A stretch of 64,000 nt of DNA from Apostichopus japonicus (GCF_037975245.1 NC_092575.1:6054501-6118500); one strand, 5' to 3'. Shown: positions 40,801 through 55,800, counted from the first letter of the stretch. Numbers and translations are program-made. Notes: generated from the sequence alone by a model not told the origin.

Positions 40801-43800
40801 CTCATCTTCACCATCTGAGAAACAGAGCAAAAAAAACCAAGTGAAAATAACCCAGATTATCCATGGATTACCAAGATGATTATAACCTTGTATTAACCCA
40901 GCTGATAACTACCATACATAATTCTTTAATACTGCACAGAGTCAATCATGCATCATGTTGTAAGTTTGTACATATACCTTAGCAACGGTTGCAGCAAAAA
41001 AACTGACAGAGACACAACAAAGAGGAGTGAATGTCCAAGTACTTTTAATGCACTATTAAAATTCAGATCAGTTCAAATTTATTTCTAATATTATCTTACG
41101 GAAATAAAGAATCACCTCAACATCTGTGAAATTGATCATTTTTCTCAATTTTACCTGATTCTTCATCGCCATCAAAAGACAAAAGAGACATCAGCTTCTG
41201 TTTATCTGGATCAAACATCTGCGCATCAGAAACAAAGGGAGCCAAAAGATTAATTGAGGATTGACGAGTTCATGAAGGATCATTTCAAGAATGAACAGTT
41301 CTTGAGCATTGAAGTAACATAAGTACTTCAAATCTCAACCTCAATACCATATAAAAAGTAAACACTTCAAATGGCTTAACTTGAGTGATTATAATCCCTG
41401 ATAAAATTACCCTTATTTGCTTTAATCTTGCTGTTTCTCATGACTGACAGGCAAACAGACAGACAGATTGACAATCACACACACTGACAATAGCATAGGT
41501 TCCTTCATACATAGCTTTACTGCTATGAGCCAAAACTGTTCAATTTAACATAAATGAAACCTTATAAACCACTATCATGCAAAACCATATTGTGCAGTTA
41601 AGGTGTATCTAACTAAACATGCAGAAAACTGGCTTTCATTTGGCAATTGACATTCAAAACATGAATTTCTCGTCAAATATACTACCAACAATGATTTATT
41701 GTATTCTTCATACGGTTTTCAAAACTGCTGCTCTTTGCAGCCCTTCGAAATGTTAACATCATCTCTGACAAATATTAAATTGATTATAGAATTGATTTTG
41801 AGGACTTACATCCAGGATGAGCTGCAGAGAGCTCTCTGTGAGATTTGAACAAATGATTTTGAAGGAATGTTCGACCACGGTTCGAAGGAGGTGAGAGGAC
41901 CTGGCAAGCAGGCTGATCAATATTTCAACGATCACTTCCATCCACTCTGGCTCTGAGAATGAAAAGATAGAAGAGTTCATAATTCAATCCTTCAAAGTGA
42001 TTTTTTGTCGGCAGACTTATAGAGGGTCCCGTACTCGTATTCTATCATAGTTACCAATACCTTGCACTCACTCTCATGGATTCTAACTCATACTTGTACT
42101 TGAGGGGGGGGGGGGCATTTTGGAAATGAATTATTCATACTCATGCTTAGGTCTTGTACTCTTGTCCTAATACTCACACCACTGGGTATTCTACTTGTAC
42201 TCATATTCACACTGTTGTACTCAAAACTACAAGTCTCTTTGCTGAATAACATGAATACGCAATTCATAAACACTGACTATTCATCGTCATGTAATATTTA
42301 CCATCCATTTTGAGTTTTAAGCCAAGGAATAACTATAATGAGTACTGTGAATACTGATTTAAAGAGTCTAATGTACAACTCTTTTCAAATTAGGAACTGT
42401 GTTGCTGGGAGATAAAGGGAACAAGTTTTTCTCCATTCATTGATTGACTTTCAAATATAAAGTACTTCTCTCCATCTAGAGCATAAATCTTTTTTTCATA
42501 TTTTTATAACCATTGATTTTACAAAAAATGAGATGAAATTAGTTTTGGGGTGGTCGAGGTGAGTGGTACATACTTGTAACAAGACTAAAATTGTTACAAT
42601 TTACTCTCACACATTCTTGATAAGTTTAATCAAACAGAGATGTTTTTGGTGAAATTTCCCCATCTGGGTAATTCTAGTGTAAAATGCACAATTTCTCCAG
42701 TCCAGTCCTCCATTTTAGTTCTATCAAGTGACATCATGATCTCCCATTACATGCTATCAAAGAATATTATGTTATCAGAGAATAGTATGCTATCAGAGAA
42801 TAGTATGCTATCAGAGAATATTATGCTATCAGAGAATATTATGCTATTAGAGAATATTATGCTATCAGAGAATAGTATGCTATTAGAGAATATAAAGCTA
42901 TCATATAATATTATGCTATTAGAGAATATTATGCTATCAGAGAATATTATGTTTTCATTGTTTATCTGTTATTGTCAGAAAATTATCCTAAACTAACCAT
43001 CTGTTTTCTTTTTCAATTTGTCTTTCTTTCCCATGGCTTTCTCAAAACATAGTTGAAGATCCTGCGTAAAAAAAAGGGGAAAAAGCACGAATTAATAGAT
43101 ATCTTCATTTCTGCGTAAAACGTAGCTCGGTCAGAGTATACATAACAGTTGAAATCTAAAGCCATACATTGCCACTAAATGTACCCAGTGTAGGTTAACG
43201 TCCCTCACCTCTAGAATCTCGGCACACTGCTCCGGTTCACGGAAGGTTTGTAGACCGACCTGAAGAAAGAGCAGCTGGAAGGCGAGACCGGCGGTGGCTG
43301 AAGTACCGTCCGAATACTTCTTGTGAATTTTATCGACTGTAGCTATCATCGTCTCCCAAGCCTCTTGAACCTAAAATCAAATGTAGAAACAAAGTAGTGA
43401 GGGACTACGAGGTCAAGAAGGAAAGATTCCTCTGTAAGTTTAAAAAATAACACTGTAATTAAACCTGTAGAGTGCTAAACCCTTGCAGTTTTGCTTTAAT
43501 TGATCAAGAAGATCTTGAAGCAATCTTTACGTTGTGCCAACAATTTCACCAAAACCTACCTCTGCCTTTTATTAAAATAAGATTTTAATTGATCAAACTA
43601 AAACAGGCGTGTAGATCTAAAACCAGCAGATATTGTGCAAGTAGACTCCCGAAAAGAAAACACAAATGAAGCAAACAACACAACAAAAATAACCTGATAA
43701 GCACCAAATCCAATTTCACACATAAAGCAAACATGAAAAGACGACTATGACGACAATTAACTGGGTACAATACTACTTGAGCTGTATCCGGTCTTGTCTA

Positions 43801-46800
43801 AGTCTGGATGACAGAGGTACTTACTTCTTCAGAGAATGGTGTCAGGCATTCCACTGAATCTGATGAGAGTAATGTCTAAAAGAAGATGGAAATCAAAAAA
43901 TATATAAATAAAGATATGCACAATCTCTACTGCAAAACTGTACATCACTCTGATCAGAAGCACTTGTTTTTGTATTGTGGAATGTTTTGTGTGTGTCTAC
44001 GTGTGTGTATTCTAAAAGATCATGGTAAATTTTGCCTTAGTTCTCAGGTCCAGCTCTTGTTTTCTTTTAAATTATGAACCTCATTATGCATTATTTTGCT
44101 CGGCGTAAGCAACAAAACAATTTAATCCAATTATGGGATTTGGATACAAAAAGGATGCTACTGCAAAAGACCAAGGGTGTGGGGTAAAGGGTGGGTAGCC
44201 AGCAAATTATATATAGCAGCTGTTGCATAATATGCATGCATAATATGATATCAACTTCACATGAAGAAACACCCAACCGAAAAAAAAAAAATGGTAAGAT
44301 TTCCTGGAGAGATTTGATCCTGAAGACATATGCTGCCTGCATTTTATGAATATTAAACTCTCTGTATTTATTATTCGACAGAATGTTCATCCAGACAAAT
44401 GTACTTTCCACATCCAATCTCTCATACAAAGCAGTATGTTGATTAGGGCATAACTCCTTATAAGGGAAAATATCTGAAAATATTTGCAGGAGTATTTGAA
44501 GTCCCCGTACCTCCTATCAATTGCTTTGTTTTTACAGATTTAGTGTGAATTTTCAGAAGCTGTTTACATAAAGTTCCCTGTAAATATTTGAAATTCTTTC
44601 TGGGAAGGAAAACAAGTTTCATATATAGTCTTTCTATTTTTGAATCTTTGATCATGTTACTATGACAAAGAGATAATGTAAACAAGAACAGTGCCTGAAT
44701 TGCTTTAAGGTGGACGTGCAAACATTAATTCACCATGACAACCCTCACCTTAGCATGGTTGACCAATTTGTATGCCCGTAGAGTGCCATCTGGAGCAACA
44801 CCATGAAGCCGTAGATCTGGTTCGGCTGTCAATGAAAACCAAATATGCATTTTAGTTGTTTCTGATCATTAAAACTTGATACTGATGATAAGGCAGATTG
44901 CCAGGTGCAAAAAGCAAACAGGATTATAAAATCAAGGATAACAGATGAGGTATATCTCTTATCAAAACATTAAGGAGACATGTTTTTTTTTTAATCAGAA
45001 ATGAAATTGAAGCCACAAAAAAATTCTTCTTTTCAGACAGTGTCTTCGGTTAAAAATATCGAGCAAATCGGTTCTCGATGGGGAAATCATTTGATGGTAA
45101 TATGTTGTAATCCAAGCTAATATCTTAATATCCAAGCAGAGGTATGTGTTTCCGAGCATGAATGAGCAGTCAAATCTAAAGCCCTGGTTTCTCTTTGTAA
45201 CAACATATGGTTTCATTTGTGGTTATAAAAAAAATTAAACAAATTTTAGATTACAAATTTGATGCCATGTCTGTCTAATATTGGAACTAACAAAGACTTA
45301 TATAACAGATGGGAACATTTCCTGGTTTGTGTTTAAATTTATATGAAAATCATAATCAAGCAATATCTAGGGTGCATAAAGGTACCTGAGTTCCTGTAAA
45401 GCTCTAGTTTGTTACTAATTTGCTGTAATCCAGTGTACTTTGAGTTTGGTTTATACTACTGAAAATTTACTTTTCTCTTATTCCAAATCTGATATGTTAC
45501 GAGATTAAAACTTATGGCCAGTTAAAAGCATTGGGAACTTTAACAATATATCCACATATTGCAATTTGGACTCACCATGAAAAGGTGGACTGTTGCTAAG
45601 GATCTCCACCGCTGAATAAAAATGTTGAGCTATCTCCTCTCTAAGATCCCCTGTGATTGGTGGATAATTGGCCTATTAAAAAAAATCCACATATATAAAC
45701 ATTCATTTATTGCACTTTCATTTAAGATCTCTTGTGGTTTGAGGATAAGTTTTGCATTAAAAATATAAACAAAAAATGTAAATAAAGTCATTAAATCGTT
45801 AAGTACTTCTATGACCTCTTTGTTCAAAATGTTAGGACTTTGTGCATCTTCTGGAGAAACAAATATAAGCTCCATAGATTTACAAAGTCCATGTTTAATT
45901 TAGCATGCAAATACCCCTTGATGGTATTAGTTCACACAAAAAGGTCTACAAAGCATGCTGAAAGACTTAACCTTAATCGCAGAGAATAACTTTGTTTCAC
46001 TCTACAGTTTGCCTGTTGTTGCCTTGTCACTATTTATCATTTTGCATAGTGAATCTCATATACCATCATACAGTGGCGGAGGTATACTAGGGGTATTGGT
46101 CAGGAGAGGCGAGAATGGTCTGTAGAGCGCCTTTGACACTATCAAAGTGGAGCGCCACCATAGGTTGGCGCAGAGCATACAGACATTTTTTGAGTAAAGA
46201 TACTCCCTAGATCGCCGGAAATGACCCTTTTCGTGCCTTGCTAATTTGATAAAAAATTTGATAAATTAAAGACCACCCTTAGAGCATTTTGTCAGAAAAT
46301 TACACCAACAAAATGTGACAAATGTCAATAAAAAAGTCAATAATCGCGAATAAGTATAAAGTGGTAAAAAGCTGAAATGGGCGCCAGCAGTCCATTTGAG
46401 TCCGTTCGGGCATCGGCCCCCCTGACTGTATGGACGCTCAGCCACTGCCATCATATCCTCTTTTTTAAACTAGCTATAAACAAACCGATGATCCAATAAG
46501 GTGTATCCAAGCAAGAAACAAAAGCAAAGAAAGAAAAAAACAACAAATTGGTAAATACTGATAAATACCCAGCAGAGGGTTTCTGAAACCGTTTTAATGC
46601 CATGTAAGACATTTTGTATGTTTCTATCCTTGCAGAATATAATGTAATATAACATGTGGAGAGTTTCATTGCTATGAAACCTATATATTCCCCCTGCTGG
46701 TCTTCACCTGGTTTTTAACTGCAAAGAATGCATGCAGGAAGAAAAACTGGGCCGCCTCCATCATCCATCCTTCTTCTCTCGGTACGTTCGGATTCTTCAT

Positions 46801-49800
46801 CAACGTTAACATCTGACAAAAGAGAATGCATATAAGATGGCAGGTCAAAGCAGATGACCAAACAAAATAAACTGATGTAAAATATAAATGAGAAACATGC
46901 ATTTAAATTCACACTTTCAACATTTGTTTTTCTTCATTCTTTCAAAACCAGAGACAGAGGAACGAAGGAACATGATTTAGACAGCTTGCAGTCACAGAAC
47001 GTGCAATGGGAAAACTTATAGCATTATTCGTTGGTATTTATAAGTCTCTCACTGGATAACGAAAAATGAAGGAAGTCCTTCTAAATGTTAGGACTTTGTG
47101 CATCTTCTGGAGAAACAAATATAGGCTCCATAGATTTACAAAGTCCATGTTTAATTTAGCATGCAAATACCCCTTGATGGTATTAGTTCACACAAAAAGG
47201 TCTACAAAGCATGCTGAGAGACTTAACCTTAATCGAAGAAAAATTTGTTTCTCTTCAGTGTGCCTGTTGGTGTCTTTTCACTATTTTCATATACACTTAT
47301 CTGCATATTGGTATGGTATGTCACAAGAAAACAGATTCAGAGTGGATATCAGCAGGTGCTCTGATGGTGCTAATTACTTATCTGCATATTGGTATGGTAT
47401 GTAATAGGTCAAAAGGCAACCATAGACTGTGTGTATTATGAAGTGCTCCAATGGTGCTGTTTACTTATCTGCATATTGGTATGATATGAAATAGGTCACA
47501 AAGACAACCATCTAGTGTGTGTATTATCAGGTGCTCTGATGGTGCTGTTTACTAATCTGCATATTGGTATGGTATGAAATAGGTCACAAAGACAACCATC
47601 TAGTGTGTGTATTATCAGGTGCTCTGATGGTGCTGTTTACTAATCTGCATATTGGTATGGTATGAAATAGGTCACAAAGACAACCATCTAGTGTGTGTAT
47701 TATCAGGTGCTCTGATGGTGCTGTTTACTAATCTGCATATTGGTATGGTATGAAATAGGTCACAAAGACAACCATCTAGTGTGTGTATTATCAGGTGCTC
47801 TGATGGTGCTGTTTACTAATCTGCATATTGGTATGGTATGAAATAGGTCACAAGACAACCATCTAGTTTGTGTATTATCAGGTGCTCTGATGGTGCTGTT
47901 TAATTTGGTTATGATAACTCTTTGCATAAAGGTATGGTATGTAACACTTCACAAGATAACAGATATCCGGTCTGTAAATTATGAAGTGCTCTGACTGTGT
48001 TGTATCGTTTCGTTACATTAACCTTACCTGTCTGCAAATCCACCTTCTGACTCCAGCAAAGTCCGCACTCTCGGTCTCCTTAAAGAAGAGCTCCTTTAGC
48101 CATTCCAGGTACATCTTAATCCCCTCTCCATTAAGCTAATGTAAAAGGAGAACAAAGTACAGTTCACTACGTATTTATCTCTCGAATGGAATTTTATTTA
48201 TAGCCAATAGTGAATGCTGTCAAATGAAAGAATTCAAGATAAAAGGGTATAAAAATGGCAGATGTGAATGCCTTCCCCACCCCCAACCCTGCCATCCTCT
48301 CACCAGCAACACCCTCTGATTCTCAAAGACCAAACAAGTTTAAACTCTGCTTCTATTCTATACCTCACTCAAACAAATAATTACATGGTTTTAAAAAAGA
48401 GTCACTCTGTTAGCTGATAATGCCCAGATAAAGTTTACATAATTTACTCACACTGCTGATCATATTGGCCAATGTTTTTGTCCTTGTGATGGCATCAAAG
48501 TGGATATAAGCAGGGCTGTGTAAGAAAACAAAGGAAGGTCACTGATTTACAAAGCACTCCCTTCATCTTATGGGTAAAAAAAAATGTCTTTGAGATCTTC
48601 TTCTGACAACTTCATTCAAAGCTGCTCCTTCAACTTCAACTCACTTTATGAATAGTAAAATAGTAAAATGATCTCACAAACACTTCCATTACAGACATAC
48701 AAAAAAAAAAACTTTCTTTAAGCTTTTTTGCATGAATATGCACAAAATTAGAAAGTCAGACTTTTAATGAATGCATTAAGAGGCATGGTCAACAAGAGCA
48801 CCTCCAAAGTTCATGGGAATATATATCATGTCGTGCCCTAAGCTGGTGATCCCCAAATAAAGTGTGACCCGAAAATACATTTACGAACACTGCTAATCAC
48901 GTTGACCGTAGTTTTTTGTCCTTGTAAAGGCATCAAAGTGGACCTATATTTCCTCCTAAGGTAAAAATCTTTCATGACAAATGAATTATCCAAACACCTC
49001 CATAACAATTCAAATTGGGATGGACGTTAAATGCTTGTATCCAGACTTATTTTGAATTTTCCTTCATCATCCAGTCATTTGATCCATTATTCTTAAGTGT
49101 CAATAGGATAAAAACAGAGCAGACTTCCATTCAATCAATCAAATCAATCAATCAATCAATTGACTAGAAATGTAGGACACAGAGACACCTACATAAAGGG
49201 GAACATGAACGTCACAAAGGAATGTAGGTGATATGCATATTCATGTAATTAGAATAACTATCACTCAGTTGGGACAATTTCGTGTCCCACTTTCAGAGCA
49301 CTTGTACTGACAGTATGGGCAGTATGAATATCCTGTCTCTATCAGCAAAACATTAGGAACTGTTCATACTGTCAGTACAAGTGCTTTGAAGCATGTATAA
49401 GAGTACAGTATATAGTGGTATTAGCATTAGTATCAGATAAAGGTAAGGAACTGTTCATACTGTCAGTACGAGCGCTTTATAGCATGATATGAGAGTACAG
49501 TATAGAGAGGTATTAGCAGTGGGAAATTGTCCCTACATGCAAATTAACTATACATAGGTTGTGGTGAAAAACATAAAATATACAAATGTCACACGAGTTC
49601 TCAAAAATGAATATCAAACTTGTGCAAAATAAATAACACTTTTTTGTTACCAAACCAGGACTACTGGATACCATTAAAGGATATCATTTCTGGTTTTAAA
49701 TGTGAGGAACTTATGCATCTTGTAGTGGAATGATTCCACAGAATGACAAACTCCATGTTTAATTTAGCAAGCATATACCCCTTGACGGTATTAGTTCACA

Positions 49801-52800
49801 CAACAAGGTCTACAATGCGTGCATAGGATAAGGACCATACCCTAACATTCTCAGGGTCCAGATAAATTACATCAAAATTTAGAAAACATTGGGTTTAGAG
49901 GGCAAAACCCAAAATCAAAATCACCAAATCAAAATTAAGTCTTGTTCGTTGGTTCGTACCTTGAAAATAGACACCTCAGCAACGAAAGCTGTTTTGAAGC
50001 TGTTGAAAAGGCAGCAACCAGAGAGGGCAGCCTGAGAGTCTGAAAGAACAAACACAGGAAAGATGTCACGTATAGCATAAGACTGCCTTGACTATAAAAA
50101 TGCCCCCCCTCCGCCCCAACAATGCAACACTCTCCGTTCCCTCCCCTAACAGTAACCCCCACCGTAAAGCAATATAGAGTTACCATGCGTTGCTGGTCAG
50201 ACAACAATCTGTTAACTAAAAATTGAATAGCAGTATACCAGTAACCATGGCAACCTTGTATCAAATAGACCATAAACTCTTACAAAGCTGACAAGTTCTT
50301 GTCTTATTCTTCCTTTGTCTTTTCTTTTGGCCAGTTTGTCCAGCAAAAACTCTGCGATCTTTGGCGAGAACAGCTCGGGGATGTCTTTTTCCTTGCAGTG
50401 TGGTAGTAGGCGCTCTAAGACTGTGAAGATGTGTACACAGGCATAGGAATCATCCAGACAGAGGCCATCTAATCAAAGAACAAAAGGCATTATACAATAG
50501 GTTTGATATGATAATCTAAACAATTGTGTACAAAGGCATAGGAATCATCCAGACAGAGGCCATCTAATAAAAGAACAAAAGGCATTATACAATAGGTTTG
50601 ATATGGTAATCTAAACAATTGTGTACAAAGGCATAGCAATCATCCAGACAGAGACCATCTAATAAAAGAACAAAAGGCATGATACAATAGGTTTGATATG
50701 GTAATCTAAACAATTGTGTACAAAGGCATAGGAATCATCCAGACAGAGACCATATAATAAAAGAACAAAAGGCATGATACAATAGGTTTGATATGATAAT
50801 CTAACCAATTGTGTACATAGGCATAGGAATCATCCAGACAGAGGCCATCTAATAAAAGAACAAAAGGCATGATACAATAGGTTTGATATGATAATCTAAA
50901 CAATTGTGTACAAAGGCATAGGAATCATCCAGACAGAGGCCATCTAATAAAAGAACAAAAGGCATGATACAATAGGTTTGATATGATATTCTAAACAATT
51001 GTGTACAAAGGCATAGGAATCATCCAGACAGAAACCATCTTAAAGAACAAAACGTATTATACAATAGGTTTGATATGATATTCTAAACAATTGTGCACAA
51101 GGGCATAGGAATCATCCAGACAGAGACCATCTTAAAGAACAAAAGGTATTATACAATAGGTTTGATATGACATTCTAAACAATTGTGCACAAGGGCATAG
51201 GAATCATCCAGACAGAGACCATCTAAAAGATCAAAAGGCATGATACAATAGGTTTGATATGATAATCTAAACAATTGTGTACAAAGGCATAGGAATCATC
51301 CAGACAGAGGCCATCTAAAAGAACAAAAGGCATGATACAATAGGTTTGATATGATAATCTAACCAATTGTGTACAAAGGCATTGGACATTTTTTAACATT
51401 CTGTGCAACGTTTTACGGAATGAAATTACGACCGAAACGGACTAAGGAACAAAGCTTTAAGGTATCGTACGAGTAAGACACATGACGATGGAGATGACTT
51501 ACTCTCGATGACTTCATTCCAAAACTCCTTCATCTGTTTCCTGTTTTTCAAGAGATGGGCTGTCAGGACATCCTCAAAGACAAGACAGTTCAGGTTGTGG
51601 ACGGCCGCTTCCTGTACAGAATGAGGAATAATTTAAACGACTGGTTTGCATTTTACGTTAAATTTCATCTTCCGCTGCACCAATACTTGAGTGCAATAAA
51701 TATTGTTTGTCTGCTGATTTGAGTTGTAGGACAAGTATTTAGTGAAACAAGACAGTCAATTACTTCGGGTAAACAAACAAAGCATTTCAGCATTATAGGC
51801 CTACATACATTTCAAAGTAGGTGTACAGGCCTAGCCTATTTTGAGTATAAGAATCTGGGCTGATGTGGTTGACTGCTTAATCGGAAATTGGAAAGGTTAG
51901 TTCAATATATTTCTACAAAGGGCTGCCAATTAGCAGATATGTCAGTGACACTATAGAAATCAAGAACTGTACATTTAAATATTTTATTTGTCTTATATAT
52001 TATTTACAATTTTAACTTATTTCTGATCTATATTGATGTGACAATCTAAAAATGTATATAAAAACAATGTTCAGTCAACAAGTTGTTCCAAATGACAAAC
52101 ACTAAGCAAAACTTACAACAAACAGCTTTTGAATTTGTTTGAAGTTCTCCTTGTGAAAGATGTCTTGATGACCGAATTTCTCCTCGACATATTGGGCTGC
52201 GACAGTTTTCTGGAACAAGTGATTGGGATAAAAGATTAACACAAAACTGGCAAGGACATTGTAAACGAGGTTGGCCAAAGCAAAAACATTTCAAGGGATT
52301 AACTTGATCTGGTACTGCCTAATAAAGCTGCTAATACCAAAAGAGCAAATTGTCCACACAAACATAAAGTTGGATGCCAGTGTTAGTACAAAGAACCTTA
52401 CCACTATCTGCATTTTATGATAAACATAATAGATAAACCTAACATTGCAAAACATCTGACCACTCAAATTAAACCTCTAAATTTTTGTTAGAACAGAATC
52501 TATGAATATCAAGTACTGCAATATGTGGAAACGTAACACTTCAGCATATACCCATTTTTCTACGATTTGGCACATTTTACAATTTTATGACACCAACAAT
52601 CATAATGATTGTCGATGGATAACTCATGTTACATGGAATCTGTTTTTGGAAAATGCAAACTTGTACATTAGACCTTGTTGACTAAAACCTAAAACTTGGT
52701 GTAATATAGCAAGTGCAGCGTGTAACTTGGAAAAAGTATTTCTACCATCACAATATTGATAATACAGTCGCCGTCTTTAACTGAAATGAATTCTAAAGAG

Positions 52801-55800
52801 CTCATAACAACATTTTAGGTAATAAATTAAAGAATGGACCTAGTCAGCCAATGGAGACTACTTACTGGAAACCTTTCACGGCATACAGAGAGAAGGGCGA
52901 CAGCGTTTGGCTTACTTTGGTCCCATCCTCTAAACTCAGATTTCACATCAGGCCATACATGTTTAGAGAACACATTCTCTGGAATCTGGAAGGATTGCAA
53001 AAGATTCATAAAATAATCATAAAAGGTTCTTGACAAAATATGGGTGAAATTATCAAAATTAAATTGTGTGACTCTTACATAACAAGAGTAGGAAATCACC
53101 TGTACAATCATGAAGGGTATCACATGGCGATTACAATAAACTGTGAATCACGATGACTCGAACAATGATCTAAATCCCAATCGATCAAATGTTTAAGAGA
53201 AAACTTGTATCTTTCTTCTTCCTGCCACAAGTCAGTCAAAAGTAGATAATCACAAAGATCACACTTGCATCAAATTCTTGATCCCCCAATGAAAGTTACC
53301 ATGACAATTCTCTTCCACCTTTTAGCCCCTCCCCTCCTCTCCTCCCCCCAACCTCTCTACCATGTATGTCAAGAGGCAATGATAACTCATTTTTGTTGAC
53401 TTAATCCCAATGAGCACTGAGATATAGTTTATATTTTAAAAATAAATTTAAATGACTGCATACCGTATGCAAATCACAACTTCCCAATTCGCAACTCTCA
53501 TCCCTTCCCACCTCTTCCATGTTCACCATTCACTTGTTCACACAAAACAACTGGATGCGGTTTTGTATACTATTTTAATTCATTTCAGTGTGCATGTTTT
53601 ACACTGCAGGGTACCAAACTGTTGTAGTGAAGATTAACCCTACTGAGATATATCGACACAGGACTCAAAGAAACACACAGTAAAAGATGGGTGGCCAGTT
53701 TCCAAGAGCCATAAGAAACGTAGCATGTATTGTGAGGTCATGCACTCGAGGGTGCACCACACTATCACACCTACCTTCTTGACTAGGTCAATCAGAGCCA
53801 GGTAGCTGATGTCATGCAGATATGATTTCTGTTTGGATAACTTCTTCATTTCTCTGACTACTCTATTGACGATGCTACCTTTTTCCTACGAAGGAAAGAA
53901 GACAAAAATGACAAATATTTTATTAACTAGTTGAAAGCTGCAAAAAAAGGACACACAAAAACACTCAAGCGTGAATCGGGCCAGTGCAACCTCTGGGTAG
54001 AAGAAAAGCTGACAATCCTACACGCCAAAGACAAAATAAACCCAAAACAGAGTTCATCTCTAAGTGTCACCACTGTAACAAACCGCCCAACCACGCAAGG
54101 AAAAAATAAGAACAAGCGACCGTACACGTTCAGTTGTCTGATGATCGCCGTGCAGGTGTGCAACTCGAGTAACAGCACGCTGTAAGTTACCGTATAGGTA
54201 TACTATTTAATATTTGTTGTCGGTGGCATAAAAGTTCAGTTATATAAAGTTGAGTTATAAAGGTTATTTTCCAGTAATGACTATTGACATTAAGTGTCGA
54301 CCTACAAGGCTACTACATTTTCATAGCAGATGTTCCTTAGTGTAGGTTTATTTGCATACATAAAACTTTGGACTGAAGTTATCACCATCACATATTTAAG
54401 CAAATTACATAATTAAGCCAATTAAGCACAATTTGGAAAGGAAAAATACTCCATGGCAACCACATGAACAGTACATAAACTACTAGCACAAATGATATCA
54501 TTTTGGTGATGAACTGTAACGAGTTGATGTAATAACAGCGGCTACAATTTTCTTGGCTAGCAATAAGAAAGGTCTGTAATTTAAACTATTTCAAGTGAGA
54601 AAAGTGAAAAAAATATCAACCAAGTTTTCATCCATTCTGATTACTTTCGAAAGCTTATTTTCTGTCTATCTTAAAGACTTGAGATACGAGGTATGGGAGA
54701 TACTTTCACAAATGCTGTTAGAACTGAGACAGTTTTACATGTCCTTACCCTTGTGATTCTCTGTGTCTGTATGATGGCATGGTAAGCAAAAATATTACCA
54801 AATATCAGCTCTCTTGCCTCCTGTTGTAAGAAGTAAAACACATATTTTTGATTGGTTAGAATAGAGTAATGTATGATATGCACGAGAACAAAACAAATCT
54901 TTAAAAAATTACTGGTATCCAGAAAATGAAACATATACATGTCTTGTAATTGTTAAGCAGATGTTATGATGTCTTACAGATTTGCCACAGCAACACTTAA
55001 TATATTCAAATCAAAATGTTTTCTTTTACATCATCTTGGTATCGCATCTAAATTTAAAGATATCACACAGTCCACTGTGATCTATCGATTGTATTTAAGA
55101 GAGAAACAGAAACTTAATAGGTAGACTGACTTTGGCTTTTGACCTCTGAAACATGTTTCTTTTGAGTCCCAACGTTACTGAATATCATCTGGTACCACAA
55201 AGGCCGTATTCATTGGAACATTTGATATTGAATGAATAATTTGATTCATTTTCATATTATTCTGAAAGCAAAACACAAGACAGGTAATTCTCTGTCCCCT
55301 CAGGATGTAAGGAATAATTAAAAGAAACAAACGAATAGCTATAATGAGGTCGGTACTTACAATGGTCTTGGATTCTATATCCAGCTCCAAGTCCATTAAT
55401 TCAAATACATCCGTCAGATGAATAGCTCTGATTCGGTCCAAAACCTTCAAAAGAAAGCAAATCGTAAGCAAGGAAGCAAACCTGTATAACTTTTGGTGAA
55501 AAGAAACTAAAAACAAAGGACACAATACTAAGTTTATTGATTGTGCAACTTTAGATACTATAAGAAAATTTGGGAATGGGGATTGTGAAATGAATTGCAA
55601 ACTCTTCTTTTGTTCAAATTTGGTACAAATTTGATTATGTACAGTATCACTGACATTGAAGTTAAAAACGAAATTCTCTGGAGATCAAACACTATCCTTT
55701 CATTTAACAATTTATCTGTCACTAAATTAAATACAAAATTCTTTGTAATCCAAATTAACGAAGGAAATCTGGTCAATATCGAGAAAAAGAATGCGAGCTG

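Noticed and set aside
42640-42996. 118-codon frame with MLSEN repeats
   Set aside because: 18-bp minisatellite inside a MYBBP1A intron, opposite strand to the gene.
50032-50039. Downstream acceptor for MYBBP1A exon 10
   Set aside because: Would put exon 11 out of frame and loses the match to the family (LVAAFSTASKQ).
53931-54185. 84-codon + strand frame
   Set aside because: No recognisable similarity, no coding composition, within a MYBBP1A intron.
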